A DNA stretch of 38,725 bases from Isosphaeraceae bacterium. Lineage in GTDB: Bacteria; Planctomycetota; Planctomycetia; Isosphaerales; Isosphaeraceae. Shown here in pieces: positions 24,280 to 33,610 of this stretch. The notes beneath the pieces are model-generated. The model was given only the letters and a program-made list of their open reading frames with translations. It made no database searches and was not told the DNA's origin. A program made the translations under genes and the position numbers. The stretch lies in NCBI GenBank assembly GCA_031291845.1, contig JARLIH010000333.1:1-38725 (forward strand), given 5' to 3'. Positions within the stretch are counted from its first letter, which is position 1, and the number at the start of each line of letters is the position of its first letter.

Positions 24280-27200
24280 CTACGACGACGATTTTCCCAG
24301 GATCGCCAACGGGTTTTTCAGGGCGTCCTTGGCCGTGAACTGGTACCAGAAGAAGGCCGACTTGGCCTCGACGCAACGGTTGAGGTACTCGGCCGCCTTC
24401 TCGGCCGATCCGTGCAGACACAGGAACCAGCCGACGTGAAACAGGGCGTTCCCGCGATTCTCCTCGGGCATGGCGCTGATCTCCTTCTCGACGGTCTGGA
24501 GGTCGAGCGGACCCGTGTTCGATCCCGCGAGCGCTGCGCGATACATGCGGTAGATCGGCAGTGACTTCGATTGCGCTGTGCACTGCGGGTCGGTTGTCAG
24601 CCGCTCCAAGCACTCGTCCCGGAGTTTCGTGTCACCGAGGCAATCGGCCGTCAGCGCGGTGAAGAGGACGCCGGCCGCAAGGCCGTCGCCGGTGGTGTCG
24701 CGAAACATGGCGAGCGCCTCTTTCTTCCGACCGTTCATGAGCTGGAAGCAGCCGAACGCGATGCGCTGGGCGCCCGCCGCTTGTTGGCCGACCGACGCGA
24801 TATAGCGCGCCGTGAACGCCCGGGCCGCGTCAACGTCGCCCTGGTCCGTGCGCTTGCAGAAGAGGTACCAGTACGCCCAGTAGTGGTCGGGATAACGCTC
24901 GGTGTTGCGGCGCGCCCAGAGCTCGGCCTTCTTCCACTCCTTGAGCCCTTCGTAGCAGCGCTGGGCGCATTCCATGCCGAACGAGGACCAGCTCTCGGCG
25001 GCGGCCGCAGCGTAGGGCTCCGCGTCCTTCCATTGCCCCTCGTCCATCAGGTGATTGGCGATCTCCGATTGCACCGTCGCGCGGTCGAGCCCGTAGTCTT
25101 CCCCGCGCTCCAGGAACTGGTCCAGGATCTCCTGCCAACCCTTCCAGTCCCCCTGGATTTTGAAGACATGCGCCAGGATCTCGTAGGTCGTCTTGTCGGG
25201 CGCCAGCGTCAGGCTCCGCTTGAGGCAGCGCTGGGCATCGTCCCACCGTTTCAGCTCGATGTACTGGCGGCCGAGCGCCACCAAGACCTGGGGCGAATCT
25301 TCGGCCTCCCAGTCGCGCGCCTTTCCCTCGACTTCGGCCCAGCTTTTCTCGATGCGGATTGCGCGCGCGACCGGCGAGTGGGGGCTCACATCCTCGAGAT
25401 AGCGAGCGGTCGCCAGCTTGTCGGCTTCGCTCACGCGCGGCTCGAACAGCTTGAGGTCGTGCTCCGTGGTGTCCTCGCGCAGGGCCGCCTCGCGATAGAG
25501 CGCCTGCCCCTGCGTCGCGTCGGCGACCGTGAGCATGTCCAGGAAAAACGGAAGTTCCGTGACCTCGACATCGACCACCGGAATCTTCACCTCCTGGAGC
25601 AAGGCCCGGTAGCGCGACCCGTCGCGGGCAAAATCAACGCCGAAACTTTCGATGAGCGATCGATAGGGATGATCCGCGACCAGCGGACGCGCGGACTTGA
25701 CGAAATTGCCGGCGGGCACACCTAGCGAAAACGCGAGGAATACGGCCCGGCGCGACACCTGGACGAAGCGAACCTCGTCCATCAAACGTCCCAGCACTCC
25801 CCAGGACGGCTCCCCGCGGTCGCCAGAGCGCCCAACCTCGATCAGCGCCTTCGCGGCCGCCACCTCGTTCGCCGGATCGTCGAGCTGCGGCGCAATCCCC
25901 GGCGGCAGGTCGGCCATTGCCTGGAGCCGGCGGGGGACCTCACGCGCGTAGACCTCTATGGGAGTCGTCGTCGCCTCGTGCAGCACCGACACGCCCCCCG
26001 CCGCACAGACCCCGTCGTGGACGCGATAGCACTCGGGGTACTCGGCGAGCATGGCCCGGCCCACCTCAACCTGAAGGACATGGCTCCACGTCCCCTCGAC
26101 CGTCAGAAACGCGAGGAGCAGCGCCAGCCCCCGGTCGGGGCCCGGCTTGGTATTCAGAAGCGTCTTCGTATCGTACCGGCAGTAGGCATCAATGAGCGGG
26201 CTCCAGCCGGGCGCCGCGCCGGTGGGTAGAGCCTTGGCTGCGGCGAGGTCGTCCAGCGCGAAGCGCTGGAGGCCGGCGAGCGCGTAGGCGTAAGCGCGGT
26301 GCCGCAGCGCCTCGGCCGAGCGGGGCTCGCGCGCAACCCACCGCTGCGCGGCGAGCAGCGCCCTCGCCTTGAAGACGTCATGCGCGGGGTTCCAGTGGAA
26401 CTCGGTCAGCACCCCCAAATGGGCATAGCCTCGAATCAACCCACTCAGCCGCTGGGGCGACTCCCCGTCCGCCCGGAGCGCGCCTTGAATCGCCCGGAGC
26501 GCGGCGAACTGCTCGGTGAAGGTCAATGCGGCCAGTCGCTCGTCGACCCCCGGAGGCAGGCCACCTTCAGCCTTCACCGGGATCGGCTTGCCCTCCACGC
26601 CCAGGGCCTTGAAGACCTTCGGCAGCTCCTCGCGTGCCAGCACCTCCGCACGTTCCAGGACACGCGGATAGGCCGACGCGGTCGGGCTTGCTGCCGAGTC
26701 GGCCGCCGGCAGTTTCAGCACGTGCGGTTCGGCCGACTTCGTGCCGGCGGGCTTGATCGTGAGCATGGAGCCGATCGGCCGCGGCGTGAGGAGCCAGGCG
26801 ACTTCGGCCTCGGCCACGTTCGCGCCCGCAGGCGGCTCCTCGCCGATCATCGCGTCGCGCGTGATGGCCCCGGCGTGGTCGTGGGCCGCGATCAGCACGG
26901 CCTGGCGGACGATCTCGTTCAGGAGCCGCCGTGGATCGGCCCTGCCGATGAGCTCCTGCTGGCTCACTGTATCCGTGCGCCCGAGCGCGACCAGAACCGT
27001 CGCAGGATCGGCCGCTCCCTCCGATCGAACCCGTCTCACCACGAGTCGGCCGTGCATCGCCGACAACGACGTCGCATCACCCACCGCGGGTGCGGCGTCC
27101 TTCCCGGATCGGAGGCCCCAGGGGATCTGATCCTTCACGGAATAACCCGCTACGCCGATTGCGGCCAGTGCGCCCACCAGCACCAGCGCCCGTATCCAGG

Positions 27201-27294
27201 TGCGCTGGGGTACGGCGGGGGGCCGGGAGGAAAGCGGTTCTGAAAAGGGCCGGGACGCCTCGCCCTCCGGACTCGATGGGACTCCGGCAGACAT
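24280..27294 (-). CDS. Large membrane-anchored TPR protein
   Basis: This protein has 1004 residues from the ATG at 27294. One transmembrane helix lies at about 32-50, after a Pro/Ser-rich cytoplasmic end. A middle part of unknown fold follows (about 60-600). The C-terminal third contains several tetratricopeptide repeats, for example PQVLVALGRQYIELKRWDDA and later WKDAEPYAAAAAESW and AFGCFQLMNGRKKEALAMF. TPRs mediate protein-protein contacts. A longer start at 27354 is possible; GGAGGAGGAG lies between the two and fits neither well. The glycosyltransferase gene ends 203 bases upstream. Confidence 0.8.
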   Translation of the reverse strand: MSAGVPSSPEGEASRPFSEPLSSRPPAVPQRTWIRALVLVGALAAIGVAGYSVKDQIPWGLRSGKDAAPAVGDATSLSAMHGRLVVRRVRSEGAADPATVLVALGRTDTVSQQELIGRADPRRLLNEIVRQAVLIAAHDHAGAITRDAMIGEEPPAGANVAEAEVAWLLTPRPIGSMLTIKPAGTKSAEPHVLKLPAADSAASPTASAYPRVLERAEVLAREELPKVFKALGVEGKPIPVKAEGGLPPGVDERLAALTFTEQFAALRAIQGALRADGESPQRLSGLIRGYAHLGVLTEFHWNPAHDVFKARALLAAQRWVAREPRSAEALRHRAYAYALAGLQRFALDDLAAAKALPTGAAPGWSPLIDAYCRYDTKTLLNTKPGPDRGLALLLAFLTVEGTWSHVLQVEVGRAMLAEYPECYRVHDGVCAAGGVSVLHEATTTPIEVYAREVPRRLQAMADLPPGIAPQLDDPANEVAAAKALIEVGRSGDRGEPSWGVLGRLMDEVRFVQVSRRAVFLAFSLGVPAGNFVKSARPLVADHPYRSLIESFGVDFARDGSRYRALLQEVKIPVVDVEVTELPFFLDMLTVADATQGQALYREAALREDTTEHDLKLFEPRVSEADKLATARYLEDVSPHSPVARAIRIEKSWAEVEGKARDWEAEDSPQVLVALGRQYIELKRWDDAQRCLKRSLTLAPDKTTYEILAHVFKIQGDWKGWQEILDQFLERGEDYGLDRATVQSEIANHLMDEGQWKDAEPYAAAAAESWSSFGMECAQRCYEGLKEWKKAELWARRNTERYPDHYWAYWYLFCKRTDQGDVDAARAFTARYIASVGQQAAGAQRIAFGCFQLMNGRKKEALAMFRDTTGDGLAAGVLFTALTADCLGDTKLRDECLERLTTDPQCTAQSKSLPIYRMYRAALAGSNTGPLDLQTVEKEISAMPEENRGNALFHVGWFLCLHGSAEKAAEYLNRCVEAKSAFFWYQFTAKDALKNPLAILGKSSS

Positions 27295-27497
27295 TTTGGT
27301 AGCTCGCGCTTTGTTAAAATTGAAAACGCCTAAGACTCCTCCTCCGTCACGCATCGTGCCGTGAACCGATCGGCTACATGGTATCGTGCGATCGGCCCGG
27401 CGAAAGGAAATTTGCGAGGGCGATCATGATTTCTCATCGCGGCGCAGTCGGCGCCGACGCGAAGGCTGCGCGCAGGACGAGCGGCCTGTCTTCGGTT

Positions 27498-30155
27498 TCA
27501 CTCGTCGGCGCGCAGGCACACGCGAGCATAATCCTCGACCATCCGTTCGAGTCCGAATCGCTCCACGACGCGGCGGCGGCCTGCTTCGCCCCAGGCGACA
27601 CGGCGGCCGCGATCGTTCGCCGTCTCCACGAGCGCGTCGGCCAGACCCCCGACGTCCTCGCGGCCAACGAGCCGGCCCGTGACGCCATCTTCGACCTGCT
27701 CGGCCATTCCGCCGGCATCCGTGGCGATCACGGGCAAGCCGGCCGCCATCGCTTCAAGCGAGGCGTTCGGACAGCCCGCGGGCTCGGCGACGAGGGCGAA
27801 CAGATCGAGGCCGCGCAGGAACTCCGTCGTCTCGTCCAGCCCGCCGAGCCACTCGACGGGCAGCCCGTTCGCCTGCGCTCGCAGCGCACGCGCGTACTCG
27901 TCGCAATCCCGCTCAACGCCGCCCGCCACGCGCAAGACATAGGGCGGCAGCTTCGGGTGCGCCCGGCGAACAGCGTCGATCAGGAGATCGAGCCTCTTAT
28001 GTGGATTGATCCGTGCCGCGGTGCCGATGACCAGGCGCCCGTCGCACGATCGGCGCACCGCCGCATCGATCGGAACGCCGTTGGGAATCACGTGGACGGG
28101 TACACCGAGCGTCGCGGCCGCTCGCGGCACCTCGGCGTGGTACTTGACGATCGCCCCCGCGAGCCGCGCGCCATATTCGGCGGCCGTGCGGTAAGGGAGC
28201 CCAGCGCGGGGGCGCGTGAAGTAGCGGTCGAGCGCGTCGAACGAAAGCGCCCCGGGGCTGACGTCGAACAGGGGCGTACCCAGGAGGCCGTCGGCGATCA
28301 AGACGCGGTACTCGGGAATAACGTTCCAGAGCAAGACAGCCGCCGGCGGGTCGTCGTCCGCCAGGCCGAGCAGCCGCGCTACCGCAACGGCCGGGTCGAC
28401 CGAGCCGGAGGGCGCCAGCGCGACAACGGGAATTCCTGCTTTTGCCAAGGCGCAACGTCCGGGCGTCGGCTTTGCCGGCAACTCCTGGATGACGATCGCG
28501 CGCGCACGCACGCCGCGCGCAGCGAGTCCGATCAAAAGCCGCCGGGCGCTGGTCTGCGCGCCGCCGATTGAGAAGTTGTTCGTGACCAGAAGCAGTCCGT
28601 CTCCACCTCGCCGGGTGCGAGCGGCGGCGATCGCGCGCGGGTAAAGCCAGACGTAGCGAGCGGCCATCGTGGCGCGCGTGAAGTCCGCGGGAAGCGTCGT
28701 GCGGATCGGCGCAACGGCTCGGTCGGCCAGCCGGGTCGCAAAGGCTTCGGGCGACGCGTCGCGCGGGAGGACGGCAGCGGCCGTTTGGCCGGGAGCGATC
28801 TCGGCGACGCCCCCCGCGTCCGTGGCGACCACGGGCACGCCGGCGGCCAGAGCTTCGAGCTGTGCGAGGCTCAACCCTTCGTGGTCGCTGGTGGAGACAA
28901 GCACGTCGGCAGCCGCCAAGGCCACGGCAACATCGCTGACCGAACCGGCCCACACGATACGACCCGCGAGCCCAAGTCGAGCGGCCTCCGAGCGCACGGC
29001 CTCGACCGTCTGGACCGAGGCCGGGCTTGTCGCGGACGCCTCCCCCGCGATGACGAGACACGCATCCCGACGCACCCCGCGCTGAGCGAGCTCCGCTCGG
29101 AGCGCAGCGAGCACGCCTGGAAGCCGCTCGAGCCGCTTCTGGGGCCGCGGGTTCGCGAGCGCCAGGAGCACAAAACCGTGTGATCCGATGCCGAGCCTGC
29201 GCCGGAAGGCGCGCCCGGCCGCACGTCGGGCGGGGCTCGGAGCGAATGCCTTGGGGTCAACGCCGTTCCAGGCGGTGCGCACAGGCGCGGCCGCACCCGC
29301 CAGCTCGGTCTCGACCGCCCGTGCACACGCGACGAGGAGTGCGGCCTCGCCGGCGCCGAGCGTCGCAAGCCCAGCGGGCCAACCGGGGCGCTGGTTGTGC
29401 ACCGTCAGGACGAGCGGGACCCCCTGGGCCGAGACGATTCTGGCCTCCTCGGCCTCGAGCAGGTGGCCGTGCACGACGTCGGCCGCAACATCGCGCGCGA
29501 CCTTTCCCACCGCCTCGGCCCGCGCTCTACGGTCACCGCTCAAGGGCGAAAGGTCAACGACGTCCATTCCGCTGGGCACGGCCAGCACCTGTCGCGACGT
29601 GTGGCCCAGGACGACCAGCCGGCAACTGACCCCGTGCCAGCCAAGCGCCACGGCAAGGTCCAGCGTGAGGCGCTCGGCCCCGCCTCGCTGGAGGCTCGTG
29701 ATGACCTGCACGACACGCAAGCCGGGGTCGTAGCGCACGTCCAAGGGCGCGAAGCGGACGACGCGCCACCGCTCGTCTTCATCGAGTACCGCGCTGATCG
29801 CCTCGTCGAACGTACACCCTCCGGCCAGCCGCCGCGCGACGTGCTGGGCAGGTTCCGCTTCGAGGTACACGCTCGCGCCGACATCCAGCTCCGCGCCTCG
29901 CTCCGAAAGCACGCCCCCGAACGCCACGAGCGGCCTTCCCGTCGCGCTCGGAGTGGGGTCGACGGGCTTGATTCCCGGGGCCGGCCAGGCTCCCGCGCGC
30001 ACGAGCCACACAGCGCCGCCGGCCTGCCCGATGACCCTTGCGAGATCGCCCCCCGTGTCTTCGCCCGCGATCCCCGCCGCTGCAAGCGCGCGCAACGTGC
30101 GGCCGACCCGTTCGGGTTCACCCGGCGCCCGGACGACAAAAACACGTGCCTGCAT
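27498..30155 (-). CDS. Tandem GT4 glycosyltransferase (two GT-B modules)
   Basis: This 885-residue protein carries an unrecognised N-terminal part (1-145) and two family-4-like GT-B modules. The first (about 145-500) has LQRGGAERLTLDLA, VVHGHL, ANPRPQKRLERLP, and an E-x7-E motif in DHEGLSLAQLEALAAGVPVVATDAGG split across its donor site. The second (about 510-885) has NNFSIGGAQTSARRLL, VIPNGV, and a motif where the first Glu of E-x7-E is Ala (AGCPNASLE). It probably adds sugars to an envelope polymer or protein. The start is three bases after the SUMF1-like stop codon, so the pair is tightly coupled. Confidence 0.85.
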   Translation of the reverse strand: MQARVFVVRAPGEPERVGRTLRALAAAGIAGEDTGGDLARVIGQAGGAVWLVRAGAWPAPGIKPVDPTPSATGRPLVAFGGVLSERGAELDVGASVYLEAEPAQHVARRLAGGCTFDEAISAVLDEDERWRVVRFAPLDVRYDPGLRVVQVITSLQRGGAERLTLDLAVALGWHGVSCRLVVLGHTSRQVLAVPSGMDVVDLSPLSGDRRARAEAVGKVARDVAADVVHGHLLEAEEARIVSAQGVPLVLTVHNQRPGWPAGLATLGAGEAALLVACARAVETELAGAAAPVRTAWNGVDPKAFAPSPARRAAGRAFRRRLGIGSHGFVLLALANPRPQKRLERLPGVLAALRAELAQRGVRRDACLVIAGEASATSPASVQTVEAVRSEAARLGLAGRIVWAGSVSDVAVALAAADVLVSTSDHEGLSLAQLEALAAGVPVVATDAGGVAEIAPGQTAAAVLPRDASPEAFATRLADRAVAPIRTTLPADFTRATMAARYVWLYPRAIAAARTRRGGDGLLLVTNNFSIGGAQTSARRLLIGLAARGVRARAIVIQELPAKPTPGRCALAKAGIPVVALAPSGSVDPAVAVARLLGLADDDPPAAVLLWNVIPEYRVLIADGLLGTPLFDVSPGALSFDALDRYFTRPRAGLPYRTAAEYGARLAGAIVKYHAEVPRAAATLGVPVHVIPNGVPIDAAVRRSCDGRLVIGTAARINPHKRLDLLIDAVRRAHPKLPPYVLRVAGGVERDCDEYARALRAQANGLPVEWLGGLDETTEFLRGLDLFALVAEPAGCPNASLEAMAAGLPVIATDAGGMAEQVEDGVTGRLVGREDVGGLADALVETANDRGRRVAWGEAGRRRVVERFGLERMVEDYARVCLRADE

Positions 30156-30158
30156 GTT

Positions 30159-31613
30159 TCAATAGGCCGACGGATGGCCCGTCCAGCCCGACGAACCGCG
30201 ATGGTGCTGAGGCGGAGAGGCCGGGCGCGTGAAAGGCCGCGCTGACGGCCGGCTCGGCCGCCTCGGTGTTGTCCATGACCCCAGGTTCGCGCTCCAGTCG
30301 GCCGGCGGATCGTACTCTCCCTCCGGCAGGATTATCTCGAGGACCTTGATGTCCGTCGGCGCCCCACCCGTGTAGACGAACCCCCCTTTCGGCCCGGCCA
30401 TGATCGTGAAACGCTCTTCCCGGACCGTGCCTCCCACGCGGCAAACGAAGTGCAGGCACGTGCCCACCGGCAATGCGGGGCTGTCGATCCAGAAACCATC
30501 GGCATCGGGACGCGTCACGATCTGTTCGAGCGGCGGAGGAACGATCCTACCTCGTCCTTGGAGACCTGCGAGCAACCCGCGCAAGAACAAGAACGCCGCG
30601 CCGGCCAGGAAGACCAAGACGCACACCCAGGCCACGCCGAATCCCCGCGATTGCGGCGGCGGAGCCACGGGAAAGTTGTGCGGCACCTGAGCGACGGGAG
30701 GAATGACCACGGGGGCCGCGGCCGGCGCGACCGGTTCGACGGCGACCGCGGCCACAACCCGGAACCCATTGTCCGCGTTCCGGCTGGCGGGGTCGTTGCG
30801 ATAGCGCGCGGCCGAACGGGCGAACTTCGCCTCCCGCAGCCAAGACCCTCCGCGCAGCACGCGCCTGGGTTTGTCGCCGGCCGGCTGCGTGCGTTCGGGG
30901 TCGGCCACCGGCCCGTTCTCGTACGGCCCGTGCCAGTCACGGCACCACTCGAACACGTTGCCCCCCAAGTCGGCAAGGCCCCACGCGTTCGGGGTCTTCT
31001 GGCCGACCGGGCGCGTGCCGTCACCCGCGTTCTCCTTCGTCCATGCGATCGCGCTCGGATCGTCGCCGCCGTGATAGAACGGAGTGGCGGTCCCGGCCCG
31101 ACAGGCATATTCCCACTGCGCCTCGGTCGGCAGCGCGACCTTCCGCTTGACCCGTTTCGCCAGCCAGTCGGCGAACGCGCGGGAATCGTTGTAGGTCACG
31201 ATCGTCACGGGGTGGTCGTCTCCCTGGGCGAAACCGGGGTTACGCCACGTGAACTCCTTGCGCTGGGTGAGGCCCGTGCCGTCGAAGCCGAACCCGCCGG
31301 AGGTTCCCTTCTCCGCCTCCGTGCGGTAGTGGGTCTCGGCGACGAACCGGGCGAACTGCCCGCGCGTGACCGGAGTGCGGGCAAGGTAGAAGTCGTGCGT
31401 CAGCTTCACCTGCCGGCGGTCTTCGTCGCTTCCCCGGCCAGCCTCATCGGGCGGAGAGCCTTGTTCAAAGGTCCCCGCCTTGACCAACACGAGTTCGAGC
31501 GTGACCCCTTGCCCGAGGTCGACGACCAGCGACGGCTCGAGATCGGCCCCCCGGGCGATTCCGGTAGCAAGGGCGAGACCCAAGAGGGCGAGCAAGGTTC
31601 GCGCATAGGCCAT
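30159..31613 (-). CDS. SUMF1-like (formylglycine-generating-enzyme fold) membrane protein
   Basis: This 484-residue protein has a signal peptide (1-22). Its SUMF1/FGE-sulfatase domain (about 30-270) shows [41 protein letters not shown] and VLRGGSW. The two active cysteines of true formylglycine-generating enzymes are absent after RGGSW, so that activity is unlikely. A Pro/Val-rich linker and a transmembrane helix (about 305-332) are followed by about 150 residues. The last 37 codons change character and may follow a frameshift near 30284. ATG 31613 has AAGGA upstream. It heads the minus-strand glycosyltransferase/TPR group. Confidence 0.82.
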   Translation of the reverse strand: MAYARTLLALLGLALATGIARGADLEPSLVVDLGQGVTLELVLVKAGTFEQGSPPDEAGRGSDEDRRQVKLTHDFYLARTPVTRGQFARFVAETHYRTEAEKGTSGGFGFDGTGLTQRKEFTWRNPGFAQGDDHPVTIVTYNDSRAFADWLAKRVKRKVALPTEAQWEYACRAGTATPFYHGGDDPSAIAWTKENAGDGTRPVGQKTPNAWGLADLGGNVFEWCRDWHGPYENGPVADPERTQPAGDKPRRVLRGGSWLREAKFARSAARYRNDPASRNADNGFRVVAAVAVEPVAPAAAPVVIPPVAQVPHNFPVAPPPQSRGFGVAWVCVLVFLAGAAFLFLRGLLAGLQGRGRIVPPPLEQIVTRPDADGFWIDSPALPVGTCLHFVCRVGGTVREERFTIMAGPKGGFVYTGGAPTDIKVLEIILPEGEYDPPADWSANLGSWTTPRRPSRPSARPFTRPASPPQHHRGSSGWTGHPSAY

Positions 31614-31647
31614 GGGGGAAGTCCTTGGGGGAAGACTTGGCGGTTGC

Positions 31648-31676
31648 AGGCTAAGGAGGCCCGAGGGACAAGTCAA
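31648..31676 (-). promoter_or_regulatory. Probable promoter of the SUMF1-like gene
   Basis: On the minus strand, TTGACT (31676-31671) is 17 bases from TAGCCT (31653-31648). Transcription would start about 28 bases before the start codon at 31613. Confidence 0.55.
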
Positions 31677-31745
31677 GCGCCACTCGGAAGATGGACGTAG
31701 GACCGACAATCGCCGGCCCAACAATTCGCCAGGCGAGCCCACAGC

Positions 31746-31774
31746 TTGACACCCCCCTGACCCCAAGGTAGTTT
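31746..31774 (+). promoter_or_regulatory. Probable promoter of the DUF1549-DUF1501-WD40 operon
   Basis: TTGACA (31746-31751) and TAGTTT (31769-31774) are 17 bases apart. The 5' leader would be about 80 bases. It is divergent from the SUMF1-like promoter in the same 250-base gap. Confidence 0.65.
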
Positions 31775-31863
31775 AACAATGGTTTAGCAGCATACCGACC
31801 TACCGGTCCGGGAGCGAGGCCGCCCGGACCCGCTGACAAAACTGGGTTGAAGAGGGCGGGACG

Positions 31864-33576
31864 ATGCGACGTGTTCTGCCGCGGCTTTGCGTTCCGCTGG
31901 GCTTACTGGGAGCCCTCGTGTGGGGCGTCGTCCCTTGCTGGGCGGGCGGACCGCTGCACGAGCAGATCGACCGCGCGGTCGAGTCGAAGCTCGACGGTCA
32001 AGTCGCAGCGCCGGCCACGGACGCCGAGTTCCTGCGCCGGGTTTCGCTCGACCTGACGGGGATGATCCCGACGGCGGTGGAAGCGCGGGCATTCCTCGAC
32101 GATCCGTCACCGTACAAGCGCGAGCGGTTGATCGACCGTCTGCTCGCGAGCCCCGAATACGCGCGTCGGATGGCGACCGTGTTCGACGTGATGTTGATGG
32201 AACGGCGCGACGATGCGCACGTGCCCGCTCCCCAGTGGCGCGAGTTCTTACGCAAAGCGTTCGCCGAGAACAGGCCGTACAACCGGCTCGCCGCCGAGAT
32301 CCTGTCGGCCGACGGCATCGACCCCGCGCTCCGGCCGGCCGCGAAATTCTATCTCGACCGCCAGGCCGAGCCGAACCTGCTGACGCGCGACGTCGGCCGG
32401 CTCTTCCTCGGGGTCGACCTTCAGTGCGCCCAGTGCCACGACCACCCGCTCATCGACGACTACAAGCAGGCACACTATTACGGACTGTTCGCCTTTTTCA
32501 ATCGTGCAACCCTGTTCGGCGCCGACAAGAACGCCGCGGTGCTGGCCGAGAAGGCGGACGGTGACGTGTCGTTCACGTCGGTTTTCACGAAGAAGGTCAC
32601 CCACCAGGCCGGGCCGCGCGTGATCGACGGCCCGCCCGTCGAGGAACCGAAGTTCGCCAAGGGGGAGGAGTACTTGGTTCCCCCGGCCAAGGACAACTCG
32701 GTCCGGCCGGTCCCGCGCTTCAGCCGGCTGGCGCAGTTGGCGCCTCGTATGACGGCCGCGACCACGCCCGCGTTCAGTCGCAACATCGTCAACCGCCTCT
32801 GGGCGCTCATGATGGGCCGCGGGCTGGTGCACCCGCTCGACCTCCACCACACCGAGAACCCGCCCTCGCACCCGGAGCTGCTCGACCTCCTGGCGCGCGA
32901 GTTCGCCGCGTCGCAGTTTGACGTCAAGGCGTTTTTGCGCGAGCTGGCGCTCAGCCGGACGTACCAGCGGTCGAGCGAGCCGCCTCCCGGCATGAGCGAG
33001 GAGAAGTCCGACCCGTCGCGCTTCGCCGTGGCCGCGCTCAAACCGCTCTCTCCCGAGCAACTGGCCTGGAGCGTCATGCAGGGACTGGGGCTGGTCGCGA
33101 TGTACCGCTCAAACGCCGAGCACCGCGTTGATAATGTCGATACGAAGCTGCGCGACATCCTGGGCACGGACGCCAAGCGACGGGACTTGCGCACGACGAT
33201 GCTCGAAGAGACGGTGTTCGACCAGCTCGGCGGGAGCGTCGCGCCGTTCGTCGGCCAGTTCGCCCCCACGGGAGGACAGCCCCAGGACGTGGCCGAGCCG
33301 ACCGTCCACCAGGCCCTGTTCATCGCGAACGGCCAGCCGATCCAGAGCTGGCTGGCGCCCGCCGGGACGAACCTCGCGGGCCGGCTTTCGGCTCTGACCG
33401 ACCCCTCGGCGCTCGCCGAGGAGCTGTACCTCAGCCTCAACTCCCGGCGCCCCACCCGGGACGAGCGGGATGAAGTCGCGCGGCACCTCGAGCGCAGAGG
33501 GAAGGAGCGCGCCGCCGCGCTCCAGGAGCTCGTCTGGGCCGTGCTCGCATCCACGGAGTTTCGGTTCAATCACTGA
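31864..33576 (+). CDS. DUF1549/DUF1553 exported protein
   Basis: This 570-residue planctomycete-type protein begins with a signal peptide (ending near WAGG, residue 28). DUF1549 spans about 30-240 and carries the haem-c-like motif CAQCHDHP at 188-195. DUF1553 spans roughly 290-540, with the NRLWALMMGRGLVHPLDD-like and LLDLLAREF segments. Such proteins are very abundant in Planctomycetes, almost always beside a DUF1501 protein, and are thought to work in the periplasm; their reaction is unknown. The DUF1501 gene follows after 34 bases. A sigma-70-like promoter lies about 90 bases upstream. Confidence 0.93.
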   Translation: MRRVLPRLCVPLGLLGALVWGVVPCWAGGPLHEQIDRAVESKLDGQVAAPATDAEFLRRVSLDLTGMIPTAVEARAFLDDPSPYKRERLIDRLLASPEYARRMATVFDVMLMERRDDAHVPAPQWREFLRKAFAENRPYNRLAAEILSADGIDPALRPAAKFYLDRQAEPNLLTRDVGRLFLGVDLQCAQCHDHPLIDDYKQAHYYGLFAFFNRATLFGADKNAAVLAEKADGDVSFTSVFTKKVTHQAGPRVIDGPPVEEPKFAKGEEYLVPPAKDNSVRPVPRFSRLAQLAPRMTAATTPAFSRNIVNRLWALMMGRGLVHPLDLHHTENPPSHPELLDLLAREFAASQFDVKAFLRELALSRTYQRSSEPPPGMSEEKSDPSRFAVAALKPLSPEQLAWSVMQGLGLVAMYRSNAEHRVDNVDTKLRDILGTDAKRRDLRTTMLEETVFDQLGGSVAPFVGQFAPTGGQPQDVAEPTVHQALFIANGQPIQSWLAPAGTNLAGRLSALTDPSALAEELYLSLNSRRPTRDERDEVARHLERRGKERAAALQELVWAVLASTEFRFNH

Positions 33577-33610
33577 CCCGGCCACGGTCCGATCCAGAAA
33601 GGAAGGCCCG

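Noticed and set aside
27378-28571. A plus-strand frame of 397 codons opposite the glycosyltransferase
   Set aside because: It is antisense to GT4 motifs and has no family features.
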